From Gilliamella sp. ESL0441 (GTDB lineage Bacteria > Pseudomonadota > Gammaproteobacteria > Enterobacterales > Orbaceae): a stretch of 64,000 bases of DNA. The position numbers were made by a program, and so were the translations under genes. The notes below the pieces were generated by a model. It was not told the origin of the DNA. It did not search any database and was given only the letters and a program-made list of their open reading frames with translations. The stretch is taken from positions 496,001 through 560,000 of the forward strand of contig NZ_CP048264.1 of assembly GCF_019469185.1 (NCBI RefSeq), read 5' to 3'. Position 1 is the stretch's first letter. The number at the start of each line of letters is the position of its first letter. This document shows, piece by piece, positions 49,335 to 60,129 of the stretch.

Positions 49335-50219
49335 CTAGTATTGAGACAAAAACCAGGTTATTGCAATAAGATCTGCAGAACCACCAGGACTTAAATTACG
49401 TTCAATCAACTTATTATCAAGTTGAGTGAATAGCTGAATGCCATCTGGGTGTGTAATGCCACCTTGCAAAATAATCTGCTTAGCTTGTTGTTTGACAAAG
49501 TTTAAACCATCAAGCCCACCTCTTGATACCAAATTGGTATCCTGATTATAAGCAAGCAAATACAATAGTGCTTGTAATAGTGAATCTTCTTCACTATAAC
49601 CATTTTGTTGCATCTGGTTGTAAATAGGGAGCGAGATATTTCTTGCTGTTGCATAACCGGATTCTGCTTCTCCTCGTGCGCCAGATAGATTGTGTAGTTT
49701 AAATAACTTTTCACCCACAGATTTTATTTGATGATTTTGTTTAAGCTCATGATCAACAATGCCTTGGCAAATTGTCGACACTTCATTGCTGATACTTTGA
49801 ATATTGATTTGTCGTTGTTGTTTCGTTAATCTACCGATAGCGCCAAGTAGCAAACCAAAAGCAAAAATCCCACCTTTATGGGTGTTAATTTGATGTGTAG
49901 CATGGTACATCGCTTGTTCACACTGTATCCCGATAGGTCTTATATCAGTTAAAAAAAGATGAGGTTCTTTATTTGCTGAATCTATTCCATACTGATAGAA
50001 GGGTTCAAACCAACATGATATTGCCTCAATACTGGCAATAAAAGTTTGAAAATTCATATCTCGGTGCGCACCGTTATTATTCATATCAACCAGCCCGGGT
50101 TTGGGCGATAAGCATATCTCTCTGATTAGAGCTTTAATGGCAAATTGTACTGGTAAAGATTGCTGATCTTTAATCAGTTTTGATTCTATGAATGCCACTT
50201 GCTTTGAATAATCGTTCAT
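49335..50219 (-). CDS. citG: triphosphoribosyl-dephospho-CoA synthase CitG
   Basis: Makes the precursor of the citrate lyase prosthetic group from dephospho-CoA and ATP; 294 residues. SPKPGLVDMNNNGAHRDM (about 38-55), INTHKGGIFAFGLLLGAIGRL (with the HKG motif), LSGARGEAESGY and ERNLSPGGSADLIAITWFL match E. coli CitG closely. The companions citCDEFX are not in the window, so the protein serves a citrate lyase encoded elsewhere, or a related acyl-carrier enzyme such as malonate decarboxylase (MdcB role). It lies between ftsK and the autotransporter gene, an unusual place. Confidence 0.92.
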   Translation of the reverse strand: MNDYSKQVAFIESKLIKDQQSLPVQFAIKALIREICLSPKPGLVDMNNNGAHRDMNFQTFIASIEAISCWFEPFYQYGIDSANKEPHLFLTDIRPIGIQCEQAMYHATHQINTHKGGIFAFGLLLGAIGRLTKQQRQINIQSISNEVSTICQGIVDHELKQNHQIKSVGEKLFKLHNLSGARGEAESGYATARNISLPIYNQMQQNGYSEEDSLLQALLYLLAYNQDTNLVSRGGLDGLNFVKQQAKQIILQGGITHPDGIQLFTQLDNKLIERNLSPGGSADLIAITWFLSQY

Positions 50220-50305
50220 TATTGATTCATACCTATATGAAATGTCAAACTTGCTTATCTTTTTGAAATTGATAGAAAAGGTAACTGAATGAATTAAACC
50301 GTCAC

Positions 50306-50337
50306 ATTACCAATCTATTTAAAAATAGATTGGTAAT
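50306..50337 (-). repeat. perfect palindrome between ftsK and citG
   Basis: ATTACCAATCTATTT (50306-50320) and AAATAGATTGGTAAT (50323-50337) are perfect complements separated by AA. It starts eight bases past the ftsK stop. There is no T-run after it on the minus strand, so it is at best a weak terminator; an operator or mRNA 3' stabiliser is possible. Confidence 0.5.
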
Positions 50338-50344
50338 TAAAGAA

Positions 50345-53311
50345 CTAGTAATCATTATGCGATGATGTAGCAAGTACTTCACGATTTCCATTGTGGCTAG
50401 GCGCACTGATTATGCCTTCAACTTCCATTTGCTCCACAATTCTTGCTGCTCGGTTGTAACCAATTCTAAATTTTCGTTGAACGCTTGAAATTGAAGCTCG
50501 GCGAGTTTCAACAACAAATTCTACAACCTGATCGAATAGGGGATCCAGTTCTTCGTCAAGACCATCTGAACTACCGCTTTCGCCGTCATCGGTGGCTACG
50601 GTGACATTTTCAATGTATTTTGGCGTACCACGTGCTTTCCAATCTTGAACGACCGCATGGACTTCTTCATCACGGACAAACGCACCATGAACACGGATCG
50701 GAATTGAACTATTCGGCGCAAGATATAGCATATCCCCCATACCAAGTAACGATTCAGCCCCCATTTGATCCAAAATAGTGCGTGAGTCTATTTTACTCGA
50801 TACCGTAAAAGCGATACGCGTAGGGATGTTGGCTTTGATTAAACCTGTAATTACATCCACGGATGGACGTTGCGTGGCTAATACAAGGTGAATACCAGCA
50901 GCCCGTGCTTTTTGAGCAAGCCTTGCAATCAATTCTTCGACTTTTTTACCCACCGCCATGATAAGATCGGCAAACTCATCAACCATGACGACAATATAAG
51001 GTAATTTTTCCAATGTCGGCATATTGAGATCCATACTGTCGGTTGGTTTCCAAAGTGGATCGGGAATCGGTCTACCCATTTCTTCAGCTTGTTTAATTTT
51101 TTCATTATAACCGGCAATATTGCGTACACCTAAAACTGACATAAGTCGGTAACGCTTTTCCATCTCATTAACACACCAATTAAGGGCGTTAGCGGCGTCT
51201 TTCATATCGGTGACGACTTGTGTTAATAGATGCGGGATCCCTTCATAAATTGACAGCTCAAGCATTTTAGGGTCAATCATAATAAAGCGAACATCTTCTG
51301 GCGATGATTTATATAAGATGCTTAAAATCATGGCATTGACACCAACGGATTTACCTGACCCTGTGGTACCAGCAACCAATAAATGTGGCATTTTTGCTAA
51401 ATCGGCAACCACAGATTGCCCTGAGATATCTTTACCTAACACAACCGTAAGTGGCGATTGGGCATTTCTAAATTGTGGGCTGTCTAAAACTTCTCTAAAG
51501 TAGACTGTTTGTCGATTTTTATTCGGTAACTCTATGCCAACATAAGGTTTGCCTGGAATGACTTCTACCACACGTACAGATGGCATTGAAAGCGAACGTG
51601 CCAAATCCCGATCTAGCGTAGAAATACGAGCAGCTTTGATACCCGGTGCAAGTTCAATTTCAAAACGAGTAATAACCGGCCCCGGCATATAATCGACAAC
51701 TTTCGCTTTGACTCGATAGTCAGAAAGGCTTTTTTCGATCAATTCTGACATCGCATTTAAGGCTGCATGATCCACTTCAATGCGTGCTGTTGGTGGTGCA
51801 GTAAGTAAGTTTAATGACGGTAGCGGTGTGGTTGGTTTTGGTAGTGGTTTATCATCACGTCTTAATAATGGGTGAATCAAACTTTCTCCATCATCATTTT
51901 CTTCCTCTTCGCTGTCATTATCACGCAAAGTTAAAGTGTGTACTTGAGTCTCCTCTAGCCTTACCTCTTCTGGATAAATGTCATCTATAATTGGGTTTTC
52001 TTGTTTAAGAATGTCTATATCGACATCTTCAGGTTGTTGTGTTACTTGGTTTTCAACCTCAAAATTATGCTGAGTTTCAACTTTTGTAGTAAAAGGTGTA
52101 TCTATTTCTTCGAAAGATGATGTTTCTCTCATTGCTTCATTGGGTGTTGCAATGATTGGACTATCAGGATTAGCTTCGTGCGCATTATGCGTTAAGGTAA
52201 ATAACGGTTTGCTCGGCGCATCGGTGATCGTGTATTTATCTTCTTCGAAAGGTTCTGTTAATGCAGGCTCTTTAGTGAGTGTGTCTTCACCGACAGTTTG
52301 AATTATTTGGTCTTGATTTTGTTGTTCATTGATATTTTTCAAAATCAGTTCCATTCGAGCTAAGATATCACTTTGATTAAGTTCAGTACTACTCTTTTTA
52401 CCAGATTTTAAGTTGGATGGTTGAGTTTGTTTCGAAGTTGTTTCCAGTGTTTGTAGTAGCTCAGCAGCTGTTTTTATGAGTTGTTCATTATCGTTAGTGG
52501 CTAAAGATGCTATCGAACTATCAGTTGTTTTATTAATGGTTGTTCCTGATGTTGGTTCAATATTTTCACTGTTAATATTTGTTTGAAAATCATCCATAGT
52601 ATCTAATTGACTACTATTTGAATTGATTGACATTGTGATTTGGGGCTCTTGATCGTTAGGTAATTTTTGAGTTCTATGTTCAGTATCTGTTTGATTAAGG
52701 TGATTGACACCACGAGATAGTAATAACCATTTCATTGGGGTAAGCAAAAACATAATAAAAGCACCAAGTTTTTCAATTATGTAAAGCCAAGATAGACCCG
52801 TTAATAAAGTAACACATGCAAAACAAACAGCAAGAAGAATCAAAGAAAGGACAAAGTTATTCATCATAGGTAAAAGATTTTCTATGACGATTGAACCAAG
52901 ATAACCACCAGCTTCAAATTCGCTTGGATCACTAATATTTAATGCAAAAAAACCCGTACTACTAAAAACGAAGGCTAAAATGCCAATTATCCGAAAAGAG
53001 ATACTGAAATAATTTATTGGTTCGTTAGCACTTCGATAAAAATAACCAACTAACTGTATGCAAATAAATGCAATGATGACAGGTAAACTAAATGCAATAT
53101 AGCCTAGAAATTGGAACAAAATATCGGATAGATAAGCACCAATCAAACCGCCGAAATTACTGATCGGGTAATGCCAAGCCGTACGTGACCAACCAGGATC
53201 CGATGAGTTATAAGTAGATAGTGATAAAAACAAGCAAACAGATAATCCTATTATCGCAAGTAGGATAAGTTCAATTATTATCTGTTTTCCTGTGATTTTT
53301 TGCTTTTTCAA
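50345..53311 (-). CDS. ftsK: DNA translocase FtsK
   Basis: Septal DNA pump that clears chromosome termini and activates XerCD at dif; 988 residues, shorter than E. coli FtsK (about 1330) because of a shorter linker. The N-terminal part (about 1-190) has four membrane helices ([14 protein letters not shown] between the first two). The linker (about 195-500) is rich in Thr, Asn, Glu and Gln. The RecA-like motor carries Walker [11 protein letters not shown] (about 648-657), [10 protein letters not shown] (Walker B), and GMGDMLYL. The C-terminal gamma winged helix ([27 protein letters not shown]) reads KOPS sequences. In E. coli lolA follows; here citG does. Confidence 0.96.
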   Translation of the reverse strand: MKKQKITGKQIIIELILLAIIGLSVCLFLSLSTYNSSDPGWSRTAWHYPISNFGGLIGAYLSDILFQFLGYIAFSLPVIIAFICIQLVGYFYRSANEPINYFSISFRIIGILAFVFSSTGFFALNISDPSEFEAGGYLGSIVIENLLPMMNNFVLSLILLAVCFACVTLLTGLSWLYIIEKLGAFIMFLLTPMKWLLLSRGVNHLNQTDTEHRTQKLPNDQEPQITMSINSNSSQLDTMDDFQTNINSENIEPTSGTTINKTTDSSIASLATNDNEQLIKTAAELLQTLETTSKQTQPSNLKSGKKSSTELNQSDILARMELILKNINEQQNQDQIIQTVGEDTLTKEPALTEPFEEDKYTITDAPSKPLFTLTHNAHEANPDSPIIATPNEAMRETSSFEEIDTPFTTKVETQHNFEVENQVTQQPEDVDIDILKQENPIIDDIYPEEVRLEETQVHTLTLRDNDSEEEENDDGESLIHPLLRRDDKPLPKPTTPLPSLNLLTAPPTARIEVDHAALNAMSELIEKSLSDYRVKAKVVDYMPGPVITRFEIELAPGIKAARISTLDRDLARSLSMPSVRVVEVIPGKPYVGIELPNKNRQTVYFREVLDSPQFRNAQSPLTVVLGKDISGQSVVADLAKMPHLLVAGTTGSGKSVGVNAMILSILYKSSPEDVRFIMIDPKMLELSIYEGIPHLLTQVVTDMKDAANALNWCVNEMEKRYRLMSVLGVRNIAGYNEKIKQAEEMGRPIPDPLWKPTDSMDLNMPTLEKLPYIVVMVDEFADLIMAVGKKVEELIARLAQKARAAGIHLVLATQRPSVDVITGLIKANIPTRIAFTVSSKIDSRTILDQMGAESLLGMGDMLYLAPNSSIPIRVHGAFVRDEEVHAVVQDWKARGTPKYIENVTVATDDGESGSSDGLDEELDPLFDQVVEFVVETRRASISSVQRKFRIGYNRAARIVEQMEVEGIISAPSHNGNREVLATSSHNDY

Positions 53312-53413
53312 ACATGTACCTTAAAAATATCGCAGTAAATGGTTGGCATTTTACCATAAATTGCAATATCTCACAGAGTGAATATGTTTAAATCACAATT
53401 TATTGGGCTACGA

Positions 53414-53935
53414 TTAATCGATAAGATAGAGTGTTTTATTGAATCTTTCGCCATTTTGTACATAATGTTGTGCATTTTCAATATTGGCTGCGATTTCGGC
53501 TTCAGTTAATTTACGTACAATTTTAGCTGGTGAGCCAAGAATTAAACAACCTTCTTCATAGGGCAGACTATGGGTAACAAGAGAATTAGCACCAACTAAA
53601 CAGTTTTTGGCAATTTTAGCACCATTCAATATGGTACTGCCCATGCCAATTAGAACATTATTTTCAATGATACAACTATGAAGAATAACGTTATGTCCAA
53701 CGGTGACGTTTTCACCCACGATACACGGAATATTCGTTTCAATATGTATCGTTGAATTATCTTGTATATTGCTATTTTTGCCAATGTGAATAGGAGCGAT
53801 ATCACCTCGTAAAACGGCATTAAACCAAATTGAAACACCTTCTTCTAAAACTACATTGCCAATGATATCCGCCGAATTAGCTATAAAACAGCGTTGATGA
53901 ATTTGTGGTTTTAAATCACCCAATTGATAGATCAT
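53414..53935 (-). CDS. gamma-carbonic anhydrase family protein (YrdA-like)
   Basis: Left-handed beta-helix protein of 173 residues with hexapeptide repeats (SIWFNAVLRGDIAPIHIGKNSNIQDNSTIH, VGHNVILHSC, IIENNVLIGMGS). Potential zinc-binding histidines are in STIHIE and VGHNVILHS. Members such as YrdA and PaaY form trimers; carbonic anhydrase activity has been shown only for some, and an acyl-CoA thioesterase activity for PaaY, so the reaction here is uncertain. The start overlaps the bcr stop by four bases (ATGA), so the two genes are translationally coupled. ftsK follows after about 100 bases. Confidence 0.87.
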   Translation of the reverse strand: MIYQLGDLKPQIHQRCFIANSADIIGNVVLEEGVSIWFNAVLRGDIAPIHIGKNSNIQDNSTIHIETNIPCIVGENVTVGHNVILHSCIIENNVLIGMGSTILNGAKIAKNCLVGANSLVTHSLPYEEGCLILGSPAKIVRKLTEAEIAANIENAQHYVQNGERFNKTLYLID

Positions 53936-55179
53936 TGTTCATTCCTTCTAAAAAATTTTATGCTCAAAAATAAAATGACGGCAGTAAAATTACAAATTAC
54001 CATTGAACCAACCATAAACCATTCACTCATATTATGATTGACGGTTGCTGTCGTATGATTAGAGACTAAACTAGAAAGTACTACACCAATAGCCCCCGCT
54101 ACCGCAAATCGAAGTGTGCCAGCCAGCGAAGATGCCGTGCCTGCAATATGAGAATAGAAATCCAACACCACCGCCATACTGTTTCCACCAATCGTTGATA
54201 TACAACCAATATAACCTGCTACACAGATAACTAAGTAGATAAAGCCTAAATCTGTTATTGTTACCACTGCAAGTGCGATAGCCATGATAAATTGAATTAA
54301 AAGCCCAAATTGCATCATTTTGATTGAACCGACACGGCGAACAAAACGGCTATTAATCGTATTCATTATAATCATTACGGTAATATTGAGGGCAAAATAA
54401 TAACCAAAATGAATCGATTCGACACCATGCAAGTTCATATAGACAAATGGCCCTAAACTAAGAAAAGAGAATAATCCAGCACCTGAAAATGCGCCGATCA
54501 TCATATACGTCAATACTTGTCTATGCCGAAATAACGTTATGAAATTACTGAGAATGCGCGTTAAACTAAATTTCTCTCGTTTGGATTGACTTAATGTTTC
54601 AGGAATAGCCGTAAAAACGAATACCAAACACAACAATGCAATTAACCCAAGGGCAAAAAAATTGGCTTGCCAATTAAACCAATATAGTACAAATCCGCCA
54701 ATAATCGGCGCAAGTAGCGGAGCGACATTTGAGATTAACATAACAAAAGACATCATTTTAGAAAACTCATCACGATCACGATAAATGTCTTTCATTAATG
54801 CATTCACAACGATAGCTGTTGTGGCAGCAGCTATACCATGAAAAAATCGAGCTGTAATCAATTGATGAATGTTGGCAGCAATACCACAACTTACAGCAGC
54901 TAATAGGAAAATAATTAATCCAAAAATCAGGACATAACGACGCCCATAGCTATCAGTTAAAGGCCCAAATATGAGTTGACCGAATGAAAATCCTAATAAA
55001 TAACAACTAATGGTGAGCTGCACAGTTGCATCAGAAACATGAAAATTTTCGGCGATGGTTGGCATACTTGGTAAGTACATATCTATGGATAGTGGCATTA
55101 ACATAGATAATAATCCAAGAATAAAAATAAGTGCCTTTTTCGAGATGTTGATCTCTACTGGTTTGTCATAGGGCTGCAC
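53932..55179 (-). CDS. bcr: Bcr/CflA-family multidrug efflux transporter
   Basis: Major facilitator antiporter of 415 residues with twelve hydrophobic segments. The family signature SIDMYLPSMPTIAENFHVS (about 31-49) begins the first helices; GQLIFGPLTDSYGRRYVL (about 72-89) is the MFS loop 2-3 motif. E. coli Bcr exports bicyclomycin, sulfonamides and cysteine-type compounds; the substrate here is not known. The pairing with rsuA directly upstream is the E. coli arrangement and supports the name bcr. It is coupled to the downstream carbonic-anhydrase-like gene. Confidence 0.9.
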   Translation of the reverse strand: MQPYDKPVEINISKKALIFILGLLSMLMPLSIDMYLPSMPTIAENFHVSDATVQLTISCYLLGFSFGQLIFGPLTDSYGRRYVLIFGLIIFLLAAVSCGIAANIHQLITARFFHGIAAATTAIVVNALMKDIYRDRDEFSKMMSFVMLISNVAPLLAPIIGGFVLYWFNWQANFFALGLIALLCLVFVFTAIPETLSQSKREKFSLTRILSNFITLFRHRQVLTYMMIGAFSGAGLFSFLSLGPFVYMNLHGVESIHFGYYFALNITVMIIMNTINSRFVRRVGSIKMMQFGLLIQFIMAIALAVVTITDLGFIYLVICVAGYIGCISTIGGNSMAVVLDFYSHIAGTASSLAGTLRFAVAGAIGVVLSSLVSNHTTATVNHNMSEWFMVGSMVICNFTAVILFLSIKFFRRNEQ

Positions 55180-55305
55180 GTAGCGATTCCTTCATGGATT
55201 GTTTGCTTTCATAAGTTATTAACTTGTCACTCTTTGATAATAATGGCACGTTTAATTTTGCTTGATCATTAAATTCACCAGTTAATGACGGTTTTATATT
55301 GGCTA

Positions 55306-55995
55306 TTAACAAAATGATTCAATCTCATCTTCCGTAAGCGGACGATATTCGCCTTCAGGAACATCGAGAATAATATTGCCAATTTGTTTGCGATGCAAGG
55401 CAGTAACATGATTGTTTACCGCCGCAAACATCCGTTTAACTTGATGATAACGTCCTTCGCTAATGGCTAACTCCGCATGATATTCATCGATGATTGTGAG
55501 TTTAGCGGGTTTTGTCAGTGTTTTTTCACTTTTTAACTGGATACCATTGTGAAATATTTCAATTAAATTATCGGTTAATGGGTGTTCAACCGTCACTTGA
55601 TAAACTTTTTCGCAATGGTGTTTAGGTGACGTAATGCGATGTGACCACTGACCGTCATCGGTTAATAACACAAGTCCAGTCGTATCAAGATCCAATCGTC
55701 CCGCTGCATGAAGTTTTTCAGACATGGGTTCATCAATAAAATAGAGAATTGTTGGATGATCAGGATCATCCGTCGAGCAGACATAGCCTTGAGGTTTATT
55801 CAACATAAAGTAGCGGTTTTGTGTGATAGGGATGATTTCATAACCATCGTATTCGACAAGTTGTTCTGGACTAAGTTGATAAGCCCCTGATTTTATGATC
55901 TCACCATCGACGGTAACTTTTTTGGCTTTTAATTCCTTATTGACGATTGTACGGCTAATGCCTAAATGGTGAGCGAGAAATTTATCTAATCGCAT
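55306..55995 (-). CDS. rsuA: 16S rRNA pseudouridine-516 synthase RsuA
   Basis: Makes pseudouridine 516 in 16S rRNA; 229 residues from the ATG at 55995, which aligns with the E. coli start MRLDKF. An upstream ATG at 56007 adds four residues but the AGGA would then touch the start codon. An S4-like domain covers about 1-55; the catalytic Asp is in [17 protein letters not shown], preceded by [37 protein letters not shown] and [10 protein letters not shown] are conserved. It follows rsmJ closely, which puts two small-subunit rRNA modification genes together. Confidence 0.95.
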   Translation of the reverse strand: MRLDKFLAHHLGISRTIVNKELKAKKVTVDGEIIKSGAYQLSPEQLVEYDGYEIIPITQNRYFMLNKPQGYVCSTDDPDHPTILYFIDEPMSEKLHAAGRLDLDTTGLVLLTDDGQWSHRITSPKHHCEKVYQVTVEHPLTDNLIEIFHNGIQLKSEKTLTKPAKLTIIDEYHAELAISEGRYHQVKRMFAAVNNHVTALHRKQIGNIILDVPEGEYRPLTEDEIESFC

Positions 55996-56009
55996 AATAT
56001 TTATCATTC

Positions 56010-56747
56010 CTATAGTGCACTGACAGGGGTATATATATCAAATCGGTGATTTTTGGTTTTAATTTCTGCGGTTGGTTTTTCATTGGCTAGAAAAGATGCA
56101 GAATCCGGTCTTTTTACGACAACCCGTTTTTTAGCTAAGCGCCTTGCCGGTTCAAGTAGACTATCAGCATCACTATCACTCCCCACCAATTGTTGAAAAA
56201 TACGCATTTCTTTTTTGACTAGCGCACTTTTTTGACGATGTGGAAACATCGGGTCAAGGTAGACAACATCTGGTTTTTCTGGATAGGACTCAAGTCCAGT
56301 AATACTCGAATGATAGATAAGATGTAAATGCTGCTGTAGCCAACTACCAATATTGGGATCTTGATAGGCACGTTGCAGACCATCGTCTAACAAAGCCGCA
56401 ACGACAGGATGTCTTTCAAACATGGTGACATGACAACCTACAGCCGCTAATACGAATGCATCACGTCCAAGCCCAGCCGTTGCATCCACGACGGTAGGTA
56501 AGTAATCACCTTTTATCCCAACAGCTTTTGCTATCGCTTCACCGCGTCCTCCGCCAAATTGACGGCGATGTGCCATGGCGCCAGAGGTAAAATCAACAGA
56601 GATGGCACCTAATTTAGGCTCATCTGTTTTTTGTAACGCTAGCTGATCATGTTGATTAAGTAGGACAAATGGAAGATCTGCATGTGTGGATAACCACTGC
56701 TCAGCTAATTGGCTTAGCTGAGCAGAATGAGTACTAGTGGATACCAT
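56010..56747 (-). CDS. rsmJ: 16S rRNA m2G1516 methyltransferase RsmJ
   Basis: SAM-dependent methyltransferase for G1516 of 16S rRNA (formerly YhiQ); 245 residues. [28 protein letters not shown] and [16 protein letters not shown] (SAM motif) are diagnostic, along with [23 protein letters not shown]. The C-terminal [16 protein letters not shown] also matches. The start ATG lies 14 bases inside the end of prlC, the E. coli gene order. Confidence 0.95.
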   Translation of the reverse strand: MVSTSTHSAQLSQLAEQWLSTHADLPFVLLNQHDQLALQKTDEPKLGAISVDFTSGAMAHRRQFGGGRGEAIAKAVGIKGDYLPTVVDATAGLGRDAFVLAAVGCHVTMFERHPVVAALLDDGLQRAYQDPNIGSWLQQHLHLIYHSSITGLESYPEKPDVVYLDPMFPHRQKSALVKKEMRIFQQLVGSDSDADSLLEPARRLAKKRVVVKRPDSASFLANEKPTAEIKTKNHRFDIYTPVSAL

Positions 56748-58761
56748 AGTGACGAAGTAAAGCCTCTAGTTGGGGTTCACGACCTCGGAAGTTTTTGAAC
56801 AGTGTCATAGGTTCATCGCTTCCACCTTGCGATAAAATATTATCAAGGAAAGCATTTCCCGTTTTCGTATTGAAAATGCCTTCTTCTTCAAAACGAGAAA
56901 AGGCGTCAGCAGATAATACTTCAGCCCAAAGGTAACTATAATAACCCGCAGCATAACCTCCAGCAAAGATATGGCTAAAGGCATGAGGGAATCGCCCCCA
57001 TTCAACAGTTGGTACCACAGCGACTAACTCTCGAACTTGCTTTAATGTTTCTAAAATATCAGGATCTTTTTGACTGTGAAGTTTAAAATCAAACAGTCCA
57101 AACTCTAACTGACGTAAAATAAATAGCGCTGCTTGATAATTTTTAGCATCTAACATTTTTTCAAGCATTTCAGCAGGTAAAGGTTCACCTGTTTCATAAT
57201 GTCCAGAAATAAACGCTAATGCTTCGGGTTCCCAGCACCAGTTTTCTAGAAATTGGCTTGGTAATTCAACTGCATCCCATGGCACACCATTGATTCCTGC
57301 AACAGAAGAGACATCAATTTCAGTCAGCATATGATGAAGTCCATGTCCAAACTCATGAAATAGCGTTGTGACTTCATTATGTGTGAATAGTGCAGGTTTA
57401 TCGCCAATAGGGCGGTTAAAATTGCAGGTTAAATAAGCAACTGGTTTTTGCACGTGACCACCAGCAAAACGCATACGACCAATACAATCATCCATCCATG
57501 CGCCGCCTCGTTTATGTTCACGAGCATATAAGTCAAGGTAAAAGCTACCTTTTAATTCACCATCTGTATTATAAAGGTCATAAAATTTAACTTCAGGATC
57601 CCAAACTTCGACCCCTTGTCGTTGTTTTGCCGTAATGCCAAATACACGATGAACAACTTCAAATAGACCATTTATAACAGTTTGCTCTGGGAAATAAGGG
57701 CGCAACTCTTCATCATTGATGGTATAAAGATATTGTTTTTGTTTTTCACTGTAATAAGCTATGTCCCAAGGTTTAATATCACTCGCGCCAAAAAATTCGT
57801 AAGCATAACGTTTTAAGTCGGCGAGTTCTTTTTCGCCTTGCGGTTTTGCCTTACTTGCTAAATCAGTTAAAAATTCGATGACTTGCTGTGTAGATTCAGC
57901 CATTTTAGTTGCCAAGGATTTATCGGCATAAGTCTCAAAGCCTAATAAATGTGCTAGCTCATCACGCAATGATAAAATTTGTTTTATTATTTCAGTATTA
58001 TCCCATTTACCGGCGTTGGGACCTTGGTCTGATGCTCTTGTATTATAAGCTTGATAAAGCTCAAAACGCAGATCACGATTATCACAGTAAGTCATAATAG
58101 GTAAATAATTTGGGATATCAAGGGTGAGTAACCAGCCTTCTTGACCTTTGGCTTTGGCTTGCTCTTTAGCTGCGGCTAATGCACTTTCTGGCATGCCTGA
58201 AAGATCATCTAAATTTGTGATTAATTTAGTCCACCCCATGGTCGCATCTAAAACATTATTACTATATTTGGAGGAGAGTTCCGAAAGTTTAGCAACGATT
58301 TTACCATAGCGCTTTTGTTTATCTTCAGGTAATCCGATTCCGGATAACTCAAAGTCACGTAATGCGTTATCGATCACCTTTTTTTGCGCTTTAGTCAGTT
58401 TGGTATACTCTTCACTTTCTTTAATCTGTTTGTAGGCTTGATAAAGCGGTTTATGCTGTCCAACCCAAGTGCTGTATTCTGATAATAATGGCAAACAAGC
58501 TTCATAAGCCTCTCTCAGTTCGGGGCTGTTTTTTACAGAATTAAGGTGGCTAACGGGAGACCATGCTCGACTAAATTTTTCATCCATTTCATCGATAGGC
58601 TGGATGAGATTATCCCAGGTATATTGACTATTTTTAGTTAATACGGTTTCAATTGTATGACGACAATTTTTTAAAGCCTCTTGTATTGCAGGTAAAACAT
58701 GTTCAGGCTTAATTTTTGAAAATAAAGGGAGTGGTGCATCTATTAGTAATGGGTTTGTCAT
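56734..58761 (-). CDS. prlC: oligopeptidase A
   Basis: Cytoplasmic M3-family zinc metallopeptidase, 675 residues, that degrades short peptides and cleaved signal peptides. The zinc motif is [15 protein letters not shown] (HEFGH), followed by the third ligand in [12 protein letters not shown]. The N-terminus [24 protein letters not shown] and [31 protein letters not shown] are typical of OpdA. It overlaps rsmJ by 14 bases and likely heads the prlC-rsmJ-rsuA transcript. Confidence 0.96.
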   Translation of the reverse strand: MTNPLLIDAPLPLFSKIKPEHVLPAIQEALKNCRHTIETVLTKNSQYTWDNLIQPIDEMDEKFSRAWSPVSHLNSVKNSPELREAYEACLPLLSEYSTWVGQHKPLYQAYKQIKESEEYTKLTKAQKKVIDNALRDFELSGIGLPEDKQKRYGKIVAKLSELSSKYSNNVLDATMGWTKLITNLDDLSGMPESALAAAKEQAKAKGQEGWLLTLDIPNYLPIMTYCDNRDLRFELYQAYNTRASDQGPNAGKWDNTEIIKQILSLRDELAHLLGFETYADKSLATKMAESTQQVIEFLTDLASKAKPQGEKELADLKRYAYEFFGASDIKPWDIAYYSEKQKQYLYTINDEELRPYFPEQTVINGLFEVVHRVFGITAKQRQGVEVWDPEVKFYDLYNTDGELKGSFYLDLYAREHKRGGAWMDDCIGRMRFAGGHVQKPVAYLTCNFNRPIGDKPALFTHNEVTTLFHEFGHGLHHMLTEIDVSSVAGINGVPWDAVELPSQFLENWCWEPEALAFISGHYETGEPLPAEMLEKMLDAKNYQAALFILRQLEFGLFDFKLHSQKDPDILETLKQVRELVAVVPTVEWGRFPHAFSHIFAGGYAAGYYSYLWAEVLSADAFSRFEEEGIFNTKTGNAFLDNILSQGGSDEPMTLFKNFRGREPQLEALLRHYGIH

Positions 58762-58853
58762 TTTGTGATACCTTTGTACAATGATATTGTTGTTTTATTA
58801 AATATCAGATTATGGAAATAGCCATAAATCCATCATTACAATGGATAGGATAA

Positions 58854-59111
58854 CTATAATCCCATTAATTTCCGCTCACGTTGCCATTCTGTTGGAGTAT
58901 AGGTTTTAATTGATAAAGCATGAATACGATTGTCATTAATAAATTCTGCTAAGGGGGCATAAATTGCTTGTTGCTTTTTTACTCTGCTTAGATCTGCAAA
59001 TAATTCACCAATAGCAATGACCTGAAAATGACTACCATCATTAGTCATGACATGCACTTCTTCGAGATCGAGTGAACTTTTTAATTTATCTATTATCTGC
59101 TGTTTGTCCAT
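58854..59111 (-). CDS. ibaG: BolA-family protein IbaG
   Basis: BolA-like protein of 85 residues that can bind [2Fe-2S] clusters with monothiol glutaredoxins and is linked to acid stress and envelope homeostasis. [23 protein letters not shown] and [30 protein letters not shown] follow E. coli IbaG; the invariant H in SHFQV is kept. As in E. coli it follows mlaB, but murA, the next gene in E. coli, is missing here and prlC comes instead. Confidence 0.95.
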   Translation of the reverse strand: MDKQQIIDKLKSSLDLEEVHVMTNDGSHFQVIAIGELFADLSRVKKQQAIYAPLAEFINDNRIHALSIKTYTPTEWQRERKLMGL

Positions 59112-59196
59112 TGTTGAAACTCATTTTTTGAATGATTTTGGGGTTGAATATATTAATATTATCTTAGTTTGTCTTTCTGATAAAGATAAGCGTCAT

Positions 59197-59469
59197 TTAT
59201 TCCTGTATAACTGGTTGTAAATCATAGAGTGCAATTAATGTCTGTAATTGCGGATTAACGCTATCAAGTGTGACGGAATATTTGTTACAGAAATAAACTA
59301 ATGTGGCAAGTCCCGAAGAGTCAACACGAATAAGTTGTGCCACATCAATTTTTTTTACATCTTTTAATAATGTATTTTGTATTGACCATACATCATTTAA
59401 AGAGTGAGCATCAAGCTCACCCTTTAGGTATAATATATCTTGTTGCTTTTCGGTTGTTATTCGCGACAT
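59197..59469 (-). CDS. mlaB: Mla phospholipid transport STAS protein MlaB
   Basis: Cytoplasmic STAS-domain subunit, 90 residues, that stabilises and regulates the MlaFE transporter by binding MlaF. The STAS core is LKGELDAHSLND and AQLIRVDSSGLATLVYFC (about 42-60), with the conserved Ser-Ser/Thr site in DSSGLA. It is weakly conserved otherwise; its place between mlaC and ibaG makes the assignment firm. Six bases separate it from mlaC. Confidence 0.93.
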   Translation of the reverse strand: MSRITTEKQQDILYLKGELDAHSLNDVWSIQNTLLKDVKKIDVAQLIRVDSSGLATLVYFCNKYSVTLDSVNPQLQTLIALYDLQPVIQE

Positions 59470-59475
59470 GATTAA

Positions 59476-60120
59476 TTAGCCTTTTGGTTTTTCATTTGGA
59501 TCAATATTACGTTTGGAAAGATCGTTCAATTGTTTAGTTAATGCATCGATACCATTTTGACGTAAAATTGTTGACCACTCATTTTGCTTAGTCGTGATCA
59601 TACTTACCCCTTCGGCAATTAAATCGTAAGCTTTCCACTCTCCTGTTACAGAATTTTTTCGCCACTGAAAATCAATACGTAATGGTTGTTGACCTTTGTC
59701 TGGTTGATTTAATAATACACGAATTGAAATTAATGTTTTTCCAGTAAGATCTTTCGCTTTTTCAACTTGATAAGTTTGACCATTATACATGGATAATGCT
59801 TGTGCGAAAGCTTGAACTAAGTAGTTTTCAAAAGCATCAAAATAGGCCGTACGTTGGGCAATGCTTGCTTCTTTGTAAACGTTACCTAAAATTAGTGCGC
59901 CAGCATATTTAACTTGTACATAAGGTAATAGATCTGATCTGACTATATCTTTCAACTTATTTGGATTTGTTTTTATTGTTGATTGTTGTGATTTTATGGT
60001 GCTAAAAATTTTATCAGCTGCTACTTTCATTTCGTCATAGGGATTATTTTCAGCAAAGGCTGAAACACTAAATACTAATGCGAATACTAAAAAAATAGTT
60101 TGCTTGAATTTGGTTAACAT
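59476..60120 (-). CDS. mlaC: periplasmic phospholipid-binding protein MlaC
   Basis: Periplasmic shuttle carrying phospholipids between the outer-membrane MlaA complex and the inner-membrane MlaFEDB complex; 214 residues. A Sec signal peptide is evident (about 1-23, FLVFALVFSVSAFA cleaved before ENNPY). The mature protein shows the Ttg2 fold segments LLPYVQVKYAGALILG, AYFDAFENYLVQAFAQALSMYNGQTY and YDLIAEGVSMITTKQNEW. It lies between mlaD and mlaB in conserved order. Confidence 0.95.
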   Translation of the reverse strand: MLTKFKQTIFLVFALVFSVSAFAENNPYDEMKVAADKIFSTIKSQQSTIKTNPNKLKDIVRSDLLPYVQVKYAGALILGNVYKEASIAQRTAYFDAFENYLVQAFAQALSMYNGQTYQVEKAKDLTGKTLISIRVLLNQPDKGQQPLRIDFQWRKNSVTGEWKAYDLIAEGVSMITTKQNEWSTILRQNGIDALTKQLNDLSKRNIDPNEKPKG

Positions 60121-60129
60121 AATGACTCC

